Assembly (NCBI RefSeq): GCF_004785685.1
Contig: NZ_SRPF01000002.1
Coordinates: 124,001 to 188,000, forward strand
Direction: 5' to 3'
Length of the DNA: 64,000 nt
Origin: Marinobacter confluentis
GTDB lineage: Bacteria; Pseudomonadota; Gammaproteobacteria; Pseudomonadales; Oleiphilaceae
This document shows positions 28,927-38,311 of this stretch, piece by piece. The stretch's first letter is position 1. Each line of letters starts with the position of its first letter. A model generated the notes under the pieces. That model was not told where the DNA came from. It searched no databases and saw nothing but the letters and a program-made list of their open reading frames with translations. The position numbers were made by a program, and so were the translations under genes.

Positions 28927-29418
28927 ATGCAGCCGCTTGTAGGACTTATCATGGGCTCAAAGTCAGACTGGCCCACCATGGAAAACGCCGCCAACATGCT
29001 GGAGAAGCTGGGCGTGCCCTATGAAACCAAAGTCGTTTCTGCCCATCGCACACCAGATCTGCTTTTCGATTACGCCAAAACGGCCTCTGATCGCGGGCTA
29101 AAGGTGATTATCGCGGGCGCCGGCGGTGCAGCACACCTGCCTGGCATGGTTGCGTCCCAGACTTCGTTGCCTGTTCTGGGGGTTCCCGTTCAGTCGAAAG
29201 CACTGAACGGCCTTGATTCGCTTTTATCCATCGCTCAAATGCCCGGAGGTATTGCCGTCGGCACACTGGCGATCGGAAAAGCCGGGGCCACAAACGCGGG
29301 CCTGCTTGCGGCCCAGATCATCGGCACTTTCGATGACGACGTCCGCAAGGCCGTTGATGAATTCCGAGCAAACCAGACGCAGACGGTTCTGGAAAACCCT
29401 GATCCACGTGATCAGTGA
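28927..29418 (+). CDS. purE: N5-carboxyaminoimidazole ribonucleotide mutase
   Basis: Purine synthesis enzyme, 163 aa, converting N5-CAIR (made by PurK) to CAIR. Class I PurE motifs: [24 protein letters not shown] and [14 protein letters not shown]. The ATG at 28927 is preferred to the TTG two codons upstream. An AGGA lies 9 nt before it. It is followed by purK after a 181-bp gap holding a large palindrome. Confidence 0.96.
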   Translation: MQPLVGLIMGSKSDWPTMENAANMLEKLGVPYETKVVSAHRTPDLLFDYAKTASDRGLKVIIAGAGGAAHLPGMVASQTSLPVLGVPVQSKALNGLDSLLSIAQMPGGIAVGTLAIGKAGATNAGLLAAQIIGTFDDDVRKAVDEFRANQTQTVLENPDPRDQ

Positions 29419-29438
29419 ATGCAGCTCAAAAGTCTGCT

Positions 29439-29552
29439 GACCAGGTAGGGGAAGGCTTTCCAAAACTGTGCGGAGCCATGGATGGCGGAGCCCAAGCGTC
29501 ACATGGACGTGCCGTAAGGAGCGTGTTTTGGAAAGCCTGCCCCTACCTGGTC
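29439..29552. repeat. Large inverted repeat between purE and purK
   Basis: Two 28-bp arms (29439-29466 and 29525-29552) are complementary except at one position. They enclose a 58-bp core with its own small palindrome GCCATGGATGGC. The core sequence pattern (catggatggcgg...cgtcacatggacgtg) resembles dispersed intergenic repeats I associate with marine gammaproteobacteria, but no second copy is in this window. In RNA it would form a strong hairpin separating purE from purK without a T-run. Confidence 0.75.
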
Positions 29553-29599
29553 ACAACACCAAAACTTGTAGACGCCCGAGGATTAGCAGGAGATAGACG

Positions 29600-30718
29600 A
29601 TGAGAATTGGTGTACTGGGTGCTGGCCAATTAGGTCGTATGCTGGCTCTGTCGGGTTATCCGCTGGCCAAGACCTTCGTGTTTTACGATATGTCCGGCAG
29701 CCCAAGCGCCGGCCTGGGTGAAGTGATGATTGACCGGGAAGGTCAGTACCTGGATGACTTCATTTCCCGGGTCGACCGGGTTACCTACGAGTTTGAACAC
29801 CTTCCCGTCGAAGTTGCAGAGCGGATCGCCAGGGAAAGACCGGTGCACCCCTCCCCTCGCGCGCTTCAGGTGTGCCAGAACAGAGAAGCCGAAAAAACGC
29901 TCTTCGGTGAACTGGGCATACCAACGCCCGAATGGAAAATCGTCGATAGCGCCGAGGCCCTGCAGGCCGCCGCCGAGGAACTGGGCTGCCCGGTGGTGGC
30001 AAAAACCAATACCGAAGGCTATGACGGCAAGGGCCAGGCCGTACTCCGTTCACCGGAAGACGCCGTTGACGCCTGGGCGTCCATCAATCACCCACGGCTG
30101 ATTGTGGAGAAATTCGTTGATTTCCGTCGGGAAGTGTCGATTATTGCCGTCCGTTCTGAAACCGGCGACCTGGCGTTCTACCCGATGGCCGAGAATACCC
30201 ATCATCAGGGCATCCTTCGTTACTCCATAGCGCCGGCACCCCGTCTTGAAAAACACGTTCAGGAAGATGCGGAGCGCTACATCAAAGCGCTTTTGAACGA
30301 ACTGGGCTATGTTGGCGTATTGACTCTCGAGCTTTTCGAAACGGCCGAGGGCCTTGTGGCCAATGAAATGGCCCCGCGGGTTCACAATTCCGGGCACTGG
30401 ACCATTGAAGGTGCCATGACCAGCCAGTTCGAGAACCATATCCGCGCGGTCAGCGGCCACCCCCTGGGCAATGTCGCGCCCCGTGGCGTCAGCTGCATGA
30501 TCAACATCATTGGCGAGCATGGGGAGATCGATCGCATTCTTGAACTGCCCTACGCCCACGTTCATCTCTACAACAAGGGTGAGCGCCCGGGTCGAAAGCT
30601 GGGGCACATCAATATTCTGGCGGACAGTTACGAAGAGCTGGTCTGGCGGGTAAAGAACTGCGCCCAGTTTCTGCCCGGCTGCCCCGAATTTCAAAGCTCT
30701 TTGGCCTCAAAGGGTTGA
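29600..30718 (+). CDS. purK: N5-carboxyaminoimidazole ribonucleotide synthase
   Basis: ATP-grasp enzyme, 372 aa, making N5-CAIR from AIR, bicarbonate and ATP, the step before PurE. The N-terminus MRIGVLGAGQLGRMLALSG, the ATP-grasp loop KTNTEGYDGKGQAV and the NEMAPRVHNSGHWTIEGAMTS catalytic segment are all present. An AGGAG lies upstream of the ATG. Confidence 0.96.
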   Translation: MRIGVLGAGQLGRMLALSGYPLAKTFVFYDMSGSPSAGLGEVMIDREGQYLDDFISRVDRVTYEFEHLPVEVAERIARERPVHPSPRALQVCQNREAEKTLFGELGIPTPEWKIVDSAEALQAAAEELGCPVVAKTNTEGYDGKGQAVLRSPEDAVDAWASINHPRLIVEKFVDFRREVSIIAVRSETGDLAFYPMAENTHHQGILRYSIAPAPRLEKHVQEDAERYIKALLNELGYVGVLTLELFETAEGLVANEMAPRVHNSGHWTIEGAMTSQFENHIRAVSGHPLGNVAPRGVSCMINIIGEHGEIDRILELPYAHVHLYNKGERPGRKLGHINILADSYEELVWRVKNCAQFLPGCPEFQSSLASKG

Positions 30719-30763
30719 TATAAACAATGTCATCCCTATAGTTAAACAACAGCTTTTAACAAA

Positions 30764-30787
30764 CCGAGAGAGAGGGAGAATAATCTC
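30764..30787 (+). promoter_or_regulatory. sodB ribosome-binding region with purine run complementary to the Fur-controlled small RNA
   Basis: The leader contains GAGAGAGAG (30766-30774) running into the AGGGAG ribosome-binding site (30773-30778). Eight consecutive bases, GAGAGAGA, are complementary to UCUCUCUC of the small RNA at 18437-18444. Pairing would mask the ribosome-binding site. The match is low in complexity and could arise by chance. Confidence 0.4.
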
Positions 30788-31366
30788 ATGGCATTTGAAC
30801 TTCCCGCACTGCCGTATGAAAAGAACGCCCTGGAACCGCATATCTCCCAGGAAACGCTCGAATATCACTACGGCAAGCATCACAACACCTATGTCACCAA
30901 GCTGAACGGCCTGGTTGAAGGTACAGACAACGCCAACAAATCTCTTGAGGACATTATCAAGAGCGCCAGCGGCCCGCTGTTCAACAACGCGGCGCAGGTC
31001 TGGAACCACACCTTTTACTGGCACTGCCTGAGCCCGAACGGCGGCGGCGAGCCGACTGGCGCTGCGAAAGACGCCATCGAAAAAGCCTTTGGTTCGTTTG
31101 AAGACTTCAAGAAAGAGTTTAACGACAAGGCCGCCAACAACTTCGGTTCAGGCTGGACCTGGCTGGTGAAGAAAGCCGACGGCAGCGTTGCCATCGCCAA
31201 CACCAGCAACGCAGAAACACCGCTGACCGGCGCTGACAAGCCCGTGCTGACGGTCGATGTCTGGGAACACGCCTACTACATCGACTACCGGAACAGCCGC
31301 CCGAACTATCTGGAAGCCTTCTGGAACCTGGTAAACTGGGATTTTGTGAATCAGAATCTCGCCTGA
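30788..31366 (+). CDS. sodB: Superoxide dismutase (Fe type)
   Basis: Cytosolic enzyme removing superoxide, 192 aa (E. coli SodB 193). Metal ligands fit the Fe/Mn family: EYHYGKHHNTYV, AAQVWNHTFYWHC and DVWEHAYYIDYRN. The FYWHCLSPNGGGEPTG segment is typical of iron enzymes. In E. coli and Pseudomonas sodB is repressed by Fur-controlled small RNAs when iron is scarce; a candidate small RNA of that kind is in this window. A terminator follows the stop. Confidence 0.96.
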   Translation: MAFELPALPYEKNALEPHISQETLEYHYGKHHNTYVTKLNGLVEGTDNANKSLEDIIKSASGPLFNNAAQVWNHTFYWHCLSPNGGGEPTGAAKDAIEKAFGSFEDFKKEFNDKAANNFGSGWTWLVKKADGSVAIANTSNAETPLTGADKPVLTVDVWEHAYYIDYRNSRPNYLEAFWNLVNWDFVNQNLA

Positions 31367-31404
31367 TTGACCAGGCAAGACAGACTCTAAGCAGACTGTC
31401 ACAG

Positions 31405-31433
31405 AAAACGCCCGCCACGTTGCGGGCGTTTTT
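31405..31433 (+). terminator. Rho-independent terminator of sodB
   Basis: Stem AACGCCCGC/GCGGGCG(TT) with a 6-nt loop and five T on the plus strand, 40 bp after the sodB stop. Confidence 0.92.
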
Positions 31434-31559
31434 GTATCTGCGGTATAAATGACCTTACAAAATGATACATCCGAAGCCTGCATTATCTGAAAAAATTGCC
31501 GATACTCCATGCAGATATGGAAATCTCATCCATACTGAACAACAAGAAATTCACCTTAC

Positions 31560-31595
31560 GGACCCGCAACCTTTCTGTAACACGAAAGGTGGTCC
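31560..31595 (+). promoter_or_regulatory. Hairpin in the leader of the GGDEF/EAL gene
   Basis: GGACC/GGTCC and ACCTTTC/GAAAGGT form a 12-bp stem with a 4-nt bulge and an 8-nt loop, 33 nt before the ATG. There is no T-run, so it is not a terminator. It could be an operator or RNA structure; function unknown. Confidence 0.4.
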
Positions 31596-31628
31596 AAACG
31601 ACGCCGGAAAGGATCAAGACGGGCCTTC

Positions 31629-33695
31629 ATGCAGAACTCTTTTGAGCTAGAACATCGGCTGGGGTACCGCGTCCTCCGATGGGTGCTTGCGGTTGCTCTG
31701 GCCAGCGGCATTCTGGTGAGTTCAGTGCAGGTGATTCTGGACGCAGGCCGGGTTTCCGAAGCCCTGGATGCACAGGCCCGGCAGACCATGAGTCTGGTAC
31801 GGGATGCGTCCACCCAGGCTGTGTTCAGTATCGACAGCGACCTTGCCCAGCAGGTGGTTGACGGCCTCTTTGCCCAGGAATCCATTCACAGAGCCCGCAT
31901 AACCCATCCGGATGGCGAGCCACTGGGCGCCCGGGATCGTCCGCTTCGGACCATGTCACTGCGCCCGATTACCGATGCAATGTTCGGTGATGTTCGCCAC
32001 TACCGCACTGAACTGACCCGTGAATCCGACCCGGACAGTGTCTACGGCTTCCTGGAAATACAGTACGACACCGGCCCGATGGCCGACACCTGGCTTGAAC
32101 GGGCGATAGTAACCTTTGCCTCCGGCATCGCCACCGCCGTTATTCTGGGCATGGCGCTGTTTGTGGTTTTCCACCTGTTACTGACCCGCCCCCTGCTGCG
32201 GATTGTGCATTCGGTGAAACAGGTCGACCCGGACCGCCCGGACGATAACCTGATCGAACTACCCGAGGGCCACAAAGATGATGAACTGGGGCTCTGGGTT
32301 AACGCCACCAATAACCTGCTGGTGGCCATCGGTGACAGCCAGACACGCCATCGTGAGGCAGAAGACCGGGTCAACCGGCTGTCCCGTTACGACCAGCTGA
32401 CCGGCCTGCCCAGCCGCGACACCTTCATGGAGCTGCTGCAGGCAGACATTGAAGAAGCCCAGCGTGACAATACGGTGCTGTCTCTGACCTGCTGCGGCAT
32501 TGATGATTTCAAATCCATCAACGAACAGTGTGGATTCCGCACCGGCGACCTGATATTGCAGACCGTGGCAGACCGGTTGACCAAAACTCTGACAGGCGGC
32601 CGATTTACCTTTGCCCGTCTGGGCAGCGACCAGTTTGTGGTGGTTGAAAAAGGCCTTCGGGACGGTTTTCAGGCCGCAGACACCGGCGACCGGATTCTGG
32701 GATGCATCAGCAACCCCATGGTCTTCGACGACCAGACCATCTCAATGACCGTCACCCTCGGCATCGCCCTGTTTCCGGGCGACGCCAAGAAAGCGGACCG
32801 CCTTCTCCAGAGTGCGGAACAGACCATGGCGCTGGCCAAGGAGAACGGCCACAACTACTTCCAGTTCTTCGTTGCCAGCGTTGATCAGGAAATCCGCGAG
32901 CGCAAACAGCTGGAAAAAGATCTGTCGGTTGCACTGGCCCAGAACCAGTTCCATCTGGTCTATCAGCCCCAGGTGAACCTTGCTACCCACCGAATCATTG
33001 GCGCCGAAGCACTGATTCGCTGGGAGCACCCGGAGCGGGGGCTGATACCCCCGGACCACTTTATCCCGGTGGCCGAGATGAACGGCCGGATTGTCGAGAT
33101 CGGGCAATGGGTACTGGATCAGGCCTGCGCCCAGGCATCCCTCTGGGCCAGCAATGGCATGCCCCTGCGGATTGCGATCAACCTTTCAGCGGTTCAGCTC
33201 AGGCAGGAAAGCATCGTTGACGACATTCTGGATACCCTGCGCCGCCACAATATTCCCGCCGGCCGCCTGGAGCTGGAGGTCACCGAAACCAGTTTCATGA
33301 CCAACCTGGAAGAGGCCGTGGACAAACTGAAACGGTTGCATTCGGCCGGCATCAGCATTGCGGTTGACGATTTCGGCACCGGTTACTCATCGCTGACCTA
33401 TCTCAAGCGAATGCCGGTTCAGCACCTGAAAATCGACAAGCAGTTCATCCGTGACCTGCTGGTGAATGAGGAAGACACGCGCATTGCCAACACCATCATC
33501 GATCTGGGCAAAAGTCTTAACCTGACGGTGGTCGCTGAAGGCGTTGAAACAGCCGAGCAGGAATACTACCTGGCGCAACGCGGCTGTCAGCTTGCACAGG
33601 GCTATTTTTTCAGCAAGCCACTGAAACCCAGCGAGTTCGAGCGTTTTGTTGAGAGTTTCCATCGCTCAATCGCCGAGAAAACCCTCGGTCACTGA
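31629..33695 (+). CDS. Membrane GGDEF/EAL protein; degenerate GGDEF, intact EAL: predicted c-di-GMP phosphodiesterase
   Basis: 688 aa inner-membrane sensor. TM1 is at residues 16-38 and TM2 at about 160-187, flanking a periplasmic sensor, then a HAMP-like linker. In the GGDEF domain (about 250-420) the signature is LGSDQF at 331-336, so it probably does not make c-di-GMP but may bind GTP. The EAL domain (430-680) keeps AEALIRW, LEVTETS, VDDFGTGYSSL, LKIDKQF and VAEGVETAEQ, so phosphodiesterase activity is expected. It should lower c-di-GMP and favour motility. The start at 31629 has a poor ribosome-binding site. It is followed by lemA after 38 bp. Confidence 0.92.
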   Translation: MQNSFELEHRLGYRVLRWVLAVALASGILVSSVQVILDAGRVSEALDAQARQTMSLVRDASTQAVFSIDSDLAQQVVDGLFAQESIHRARITHPDGEPLGARDRPLRTMSLRPITDAMFGDVRHYRTELTRESDPDSVYGFLEIQYDTGPMADTWLERAIVTFASGIATAVILGMALFVVFHLLLTRPLLRIVHSVKQVDPDRPDDNLIELPEGHKDDELGLWVNATNNLLVAIGDSQTRHREAEDRVNRLSRYDQLTGLPSRDTFMELLQADIEEAQRDNTVLSLTCCGIDDFKSINEQCGFRTGDLILQTVADRLTKTLTGGRFTFARLGSDQFVVVEKGLRDGFQAADTGDRILGCISNPMVFDDQTISMTVTLGIALFPGDAKKADRLLQSAEQTMALAKENGHNYFQFFVASVDQEIRERKQLEKDLSVALAQNQFHLVYQPQVNLATHRIIGAEALIRWEHPERGLIPPDHFIPVAEMNGRIVEIGQWVLDQACAQASLWASNGMPLRIAINLSAVQLRQESIVDDILDTLRRHNIPAGRLELEVTETSFMTNLEEAVDKLKRLHSAGISIAVDDFGTGYSSLTYLKRMPVQHLKIDKQFIRDLLVNEEDTRIANTIIDLGKSLNLTVVAEGVETAEQEYYLAQRGCQLAQGYFFSKPLKPSEFERFVESFHRSIAEKTLGH

Positions 33696-33733
33696 CCGAA
33701 TAACAGACACACCAAAACCCGGAGGGAGCCATC

Positions 33734-34321
33734 ATGGGAACCACAATTATCGGCCTGATCGTCATCGGCGTCGTCGTATTCTACCTGGTGTACATCTACA
33801 ACAAGCTGGTCGCGCTGCGGAACCAGTTCAAGAACGGCTTTGCCCAGATTGATGTGCAACTACAGCGCAGGCATGACCTGATTCCCAACCTGGTTGAGTC
33901 GGCAAAGGCCTATCTCACCCACGAACGTAACACTCTGACGGAAGTCATGCAGGCCCGTAACAACGCGGTCGACGCGCAGAAAGAGGCAGCCCGGGATCCG
34001 GCAGACGGCGGCAAAATCCAGAAGCTGGGGGGTATGGAAAACATGCTGACCAAAGCTCTGGCGAACTTCTACGCCGTCGCTGAAAACTACCCGGACCTGA
34101 AAGCCAACGAGACCATTCAGCAGTTGATGGAAGAGCTGTCCAGCACCGAAAATCGGGTTTCATTTGCAAGGCAGGCTTTCAACGATACCGTCATGACCTA
34201 CAACACCTTCCGCGAGCAGTTCCCCAATAACATCATATCCGGCATGTTCGCGTTCAAGCCGACATCTCAGCTTGAGCTGGAGTCACCGGAAGCCCGCCAG
34301 GCACCGAAAGTCTCTTTCTAG
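33734..34321 (+). CDS. LemA family protein
   Basis: 195 aa with one N-terminal TM helix (residues 4-22) and a helical LemA domain (LRNQFKNGFAQIDVQLQRRHDLIPNLVE). It has a GGAGGGAG box. It lies 11 bp before a membrane metalloprotease gene, a common LemA/M48 pairing in bacteria. The biochemical role is not known; envelope quality control is a reasonable inference. Confidence 0.93.
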   Translation: MGTTIIGLIVIGVVVFYLVYIYNKLVALRNQFKNGFAQIDVQLQRRHDLIPNLVESAKAYLTHERNTLTEVMQARNNAVDAQKEAARDPADGGKIQKLGGMENMLTKALANFYAVAENYPDLKANETIQQLMEELSSTENRVSFARQAFNDTVMTYNTFREQFPNNIISGMFAFKPTSQLELESPEARQAPKVSF

Positions 34322-34332
34322 GGTAGTCGGCC

Positions 34333-36297
34333 ATGGCCCACCAGGGATTTTTCCAGCGGCAGGCCAACGCCCGCCGCAGCACCAGCGTTCTGGTTCTCCT
34401 TTTCCTGCTGGCGGTGACGCTGATCACTGTTTCGGTGTGCATTGTCGGTTATTACGTGACACGCAGCGAAACCAGTAATCTCAGTTTTATCGACTGGCTC
34501 CAGACCTCCCATGGGCTCTATACCGCGCTCGCGGTTATCGGCGTGATCGGGGCGGGCTCGCTAGTGCGCTGGATTGACCTTGCCGGCGGCGGGCAACGGG
34601 TTGCCAGAATGGTGAACGCCAGGGCCATCGACCCCGCCACCCAGGACGCTGACGAGCGCCGGTTGCGCAATGTGGTCGAGGAAATGGCCATCGCCAGCGG
34701 CATTTCCGTACCCGATCTTTACATAATGGATCAGGAAACCGGTATCAATGCCTTTGTGGCGGGTTACTCGCCGGGCGAGGCGGTCATGGTGGTCACTCAC
34801 GGCACACTCACCCAGCTTTCCCGGGACGAACTTCAAGGCGTGGTGGCCCACGAATTCAGTCATATTCTGAATGGCGACATGCGCCTGAACGTGCGCCTGA
34901 TTGCCATACTGGCCGGCATTCTGATGATCGGCCAGATCGGCAGTTTTCTGCTGCAAACCGCGTTTGCCAGCTCTTCCCGCTATACATCGCGAAACAGTCG
35001 CGGCGGCACGGCCTTTGGTATCGTTGGTCTGGCACTGATGGTCATCGGGTACATCGGCGTGTTTTTCGGAAGGCTGATCCAGTCTGCCGTTTCCCGCCAG
35101 CGGGAGATGCTCGCCGATGCTTCATCGGTCCAGTTCACCCGCAACCCGGATGGAATCGCCGGTGCCCTGTTCAAGATTGGAGAAAAAAGCGGCTATCTGG
35201 ACACCACCAGCCATGCCAGCGATATGAACCATATGTGCTTCAGTGAGAGCGCAAGGATGAAGTTTTCCTCCCTGCTGGCTTCGCACCCTCCCATACCCAA
35301 GCGCATAGACGCCATAGCGCCGGATATGATGGCAAGGCTTCGAAGTCGCTACCGCAAGACCCAGGGCGAAGCACCGCCACCGTCGTCAGCAGCGTCTACA
35401 AGCCATGTGCAACCCGAAGGAACCGCCGGTTTCACAGCCGCGACGCCCCAGCCGACAGCGACGGCCTCACCGGGGACCCGGCAGTCCCTGAACGGGTCGC
35501 TCTCCGCCAGTGTCGGCACCGCCAGCACGGCCAGCGAGGGTTACGCACAGGCTCTGCTGAGCCAGTTGCCCTCTTCTTTCCGCAACTCGCTTTACACCCG
35601 TGCAGGCGCGGTCCAGCTCTGTTACGCGCTACTGATCTGCGATCGCCCTGCTCAGGAACAGCAACAACACCTCGATAAGATCGACCCGGAATCCGGATTC
35701 ACCCCTGATCCGGATCTGATCGGACAACTGTTGCCATCGCTTTCCATGCTGGGGCCAGGGGTCCGCCTGCCATCCCTTGAGCTGGCCATGCCGGCCCTGC
35801 GGAAGCTGGATCCAGAGGAACGGGAAAAACTGATTGCAGCCTGCGAAGCGCTGATCCGGGCTGACCAGCGGCTGGACCTGTTTGAACTGACGATGATCGG
35901 TTTCCTTCGCAAACATCTGGCGGCAGATACGGCCCGGGTGGTTCCCGTTAAATATCGCAGCTACCGCCCTGTCCAACAGCCATTGACGGTACTGTTCAGT
36001 CTGCTGGCAAGGCTTGGTGCGCGCTCCGGGGAAGATCAGCAGGCATTGTTTGAAGACGCGATGAATGCTTTCAAAAGTGGAAAACAACCCGTGGCGCTGC
36101 TCGAAAAAGTAACCCTGAAACAGCTTCGGGATGCGCTATGGCATCTGAACCGGGTGTCCGCACTGCTCAAGCCCGGCATCATCGATGCCTGCTGCCACTG
36201 TGTGCTGTCAGACGGGGAGATCGAGGCCCGGGAATACGAAATGATCCGGCTGATCGCCGATCAGCTGGACTGCCCGATGCCACCGCTTCAGAGCTGA
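34333..36297 (+). CDS. M48 family membrane zinc metalloprotease (HtpX/BacHtpX-like)
   Basis: 654 aa. Two N-terminal TM helices, then the zinc site VVAHEFSHILNGDMR, further TM segments (about 190-260) and a glutamate ligand region (VSRQREMLADASSVQFT). The C-terminal ~290 residues form a long cytoplasmic extension beyond the usual HtpX length. Its end (CVLSDGEIEAREYEMIRLIADQL) resembles TerB-like domains. Likely degrades damaged membrane proteins; the LemA neighbour supports an envelope role. Confidence 0.92.
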   Translation: MAHQGFFQRQANARRSTSVLVLLFLLAVTLITVSVCIVGYYVTRSETSNLSFIDWLQTSHGLYTALAVIGVIGAGSLVRWIDLAGGGQRVARMVNARAIDPATQDADERRLRNVVEEMAIASGISVPDLYIMDQETGINAFVAGYSPGEAVMVVTHGTLTQLSRDELQGVVAHEFSHILNGDMRLNVRLIAILAGILMIGQIGSFLLQTAFASSSRYTSRNSRGGTAFGIVGLALMVIGYIGVFFGRLIQSAVSRQREMLADASSVQFTRNPDGIAGALFKIGEKSGYLDTTSHASDMNHMCFSESARMKFSSLLASHPPIPKRIDAIAPDMMARLRSRYRKTQGEAPPPSSAASTSHVQPEGTAGFTAATPQPTATASPGTRQSLNGSLSASVGTASTASEGYAQALLSQLPSSFRNSLYTRAGAVQLCYALLICDRPAQEQQQHLDKIDPESGFTPDPDLIGQLLPSLSMLGPGVRLPSLELAMPALRKLDPEEREKLIAACEALIRADQRLDLFELTMIGFLRKHLAADTARVVPVKYRSYRPVQQPLTVLFSLLARLGARSGEDQQALFEDAMNAFKSGKQPVALLEKVTLKQLRDALWHLNRVSALLKPGIIDACCHCVLSDGEIEAREYEMIRLIADQLDCPMPPLQS

Positions 36298-36330
36298 GTC
36301 AAAGCCCATATCTGGCGGGCTCGCTCTGGC

Positions 36331-38280
36331 TCAGTCGTTGGCATTGGGCTGGAACAGGTCATCCTTGCTGGGCGGGTTCTCCGGGTCAGGAAGGCCAAGC
36401 TTTTTGCGAACGCCCAGATTCACTTCCCAGAGATCATTGAACTTTTCATCCGTTGCGGCAATGGAGCTCTCTTTGCCCAGCAGAATCTGCGGACGCAGGA
36501 ACACCAGCAGGTTTCGCTTCACCCGACGCTCAGACTCTGACGAAAACAGGCGACCAAGAAACGGAATATCACCCAACAGGGGCACCTTGCTCCTGTTAAC
36601 CTGAAGGTCGTCGGTGGTCAGGCCACCCAGAACAATGGTTTCACCGTCATCGGCCAACACCGTGGTTTTGATCTCGCGCTTGTTGGTAATGATGTCAGAG
36701 GCGGATTCGATACTATCACCGATATTCTCGGTGCTCTGCTCCACTACCAGGCGAACCAGACCGTCGGCGCTGATGGTGGGCGTCACTTTCAGGGTAAGAC
36801 CGATATCGCGACGCTCGATGGTGGTAAACGGATTAGTGGTGCCATCACCGGTCACGGTGGACTGCCCGGTCCGGAAGGGCACATTCTGACCCACGATGAT
36901 TTCCGATTCCTGGTTGTCCAGCGTGATGATGCTGGGGGTAGACAGCAGGTTGGCGGCGGCCGACGTTGACAGCGCCTGCAGCAGAACGCCCCAGGACACG
37001 CCATCTTCATTCCGTTGGCCGGCACCAATGGTGATGCCACCGGTGGCAGGCGCGATCACCGATTCCGACAGAATGGCGCCCAACACATCGCCCAGGCTCC
37101 GGCCAACATTACTGAAATTGGTGCCGGCCACAGGCGTGGATTCCCCGGACTCATCCCCGACCCCAAGCTGCACACCCAGGTCCTGGCCCAGCTCATCACT
37201 GATTTCAACAATCGCCGCCTCAATCAGAACCTGGGCCCGGCGAATATCCAGAGCACTGACGATCATTTCTGCTTCCTGCATGATCGAAGGCTCGCCACGA
37301 ACCACCAGGGCGTTCAGGCCTTCGTCCGCAAACACGGCAAAACCACTGCGCCCGCCGCCAGAGCCACCACCGGATCCACCGCTGCCACCGGCCGATTCAG
37401 CAACCACTTCACCCATCACGCCTTTCAGGATTTCGGTCAGGTTTTCCGCATCAGCGTGCTTTAACCGGATAACCTTGGTGGTGCCGCCTGTCGCAGAAGG
37501 CTGGTCAAGCTGGGTAATCAGACCCCGCATCTTGTCGCGGAAGCTCTCATCACCGCGAAGAATCAGCCGGTTGCTGCGCTCATCGGCCGTCACGCTGTAT
37601 TTGCGGGCGGCATTGTCACCACCGCCCTGGCCCAGTTCGCCGGGCGCCAGTTCCTGCAGCAACTCGACCATGTCGCCTACCCAGGCTTCATTGAGCTGAA
37701 TCACTTCAACTTCATATTTGGACGGGCTGTCCAGCTCGCGAACAATCTGCTCGATGCGCTGGATATTGGACGAATGATCGCTGATGATCAGCGCGTTAGC
37801 CGCCGCAACCCCGGCCAGGTGGCCGTATTTGGCAACCAGCGGCCGCAGAATCGGCACCATTTCCAGCGCATTGGCGTTATCGATCTGGATGACCCGGGTA
37901 ATCAACTGCTCGGAAGGCGTTTCCGAAAACCGGTCCAGGGATTCTGCCGACTGCTTGGCGTCCACCTGCTGGACCACCTTGATCACTTCCTCGCCCGGAA
38001 TCGCCGTAAAACCATGTACCTGGAGTACCGCCAGGAACAGATCGTAAATCTCGTCCTTGTTCATGGGCGCGCTGGACAGCACTGTAACCTTGCCCTTGAC
38101 CCGGGGATCCACCACGAAGCTGTAACCGGTAATGTCCGCCACCTGGGTCACGAACGCCCGAATGTCGGCGTCTTTCAGGTTGAGCCGCCAGGTTTCTTCC
38201 TGGGCCTGCGCCAGCGACATCAGCGGCAGCAACAGTGCAAACATCAGGGCCTGGACTAGTCTGGTTCTGTGGTTAAGCAT
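36331..38280 (-). CDS. gspD: Type II secretion system secretin GspD
   Basis: Outer-membrane secretin, 649 aa, the exit channel of type II secretion. A signal peptide (ending SLAQAQ) is followed by N0-N3 domains (VKGKVTVLSSAPMNKDEIYD) and then the secretin core (VPFRTGQSTVTG, RRDIGLTLKVTPTIS, LGGLTTDDLQVNRSKVPLLG). A Gly/Ser-rich loop lies in N3. The gene follows gspC in the same orientation, 31 bp after its stop. The C-terminal S-domain-like tail (residues 600-649) is short. Confidence 0.96.
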   Translation of the reverse strand: MLNHRTRLVQALMFALLLPLMSLAQAQEETWRLNLKDADIRAFVTQVADITGYSFVVDPRVKGKVTVLSSAPMNKDEIYDLFLAVLQVHGFTAIPGEEVIKVVQQVDAKQSAESLDRFSETPSEQLITRVIQIDNANALEMVPILRPLVAKYGHLAGVAAANALIISDHSSNIQRIEQIVRELDSPSKYEVEVIQLNEAWVGDMVELLQELAPGELGQGGGDNAARKYSVTADERSNRLILRGDESFRDKMRGLITQLDQPSATGGTTKVIRLKHADAENLTEILKGVMGEVVAESAGGSGGSGGGSGGGRSGFAVFADEGLNALVVRGEPSIMQEAEMIVSALDIRRAQVLIEAAIVEISDELGQDLGVQLGVGDESGESTPVAGTNFSNVGRSLGDVLGAILSESVIAPATGGITIGAGQRNEDGVSWGVLLQALSTSAAANLLSTPSIITLDNQESEIIVGQNVPFRTGQSTVTGDGTTNPFTTIERRDIGLTLKVTPTISADGLVRLVVEQSTENIGDSIESASDIITNKREIKTTVLADDGETIVLGGLTTDDLQVNRSKVPLLGDIPFLGRLFSSESERRVKRNLLVFLRPQILLGKESSIAATDEKFNDLWEVNLGVRKKLGLPDPENPPSKDDLFQPNAND

Positions 38281-38311
38281 CTGGCGGTCTTATCCTGTAT
38301 TGATTATTCGT

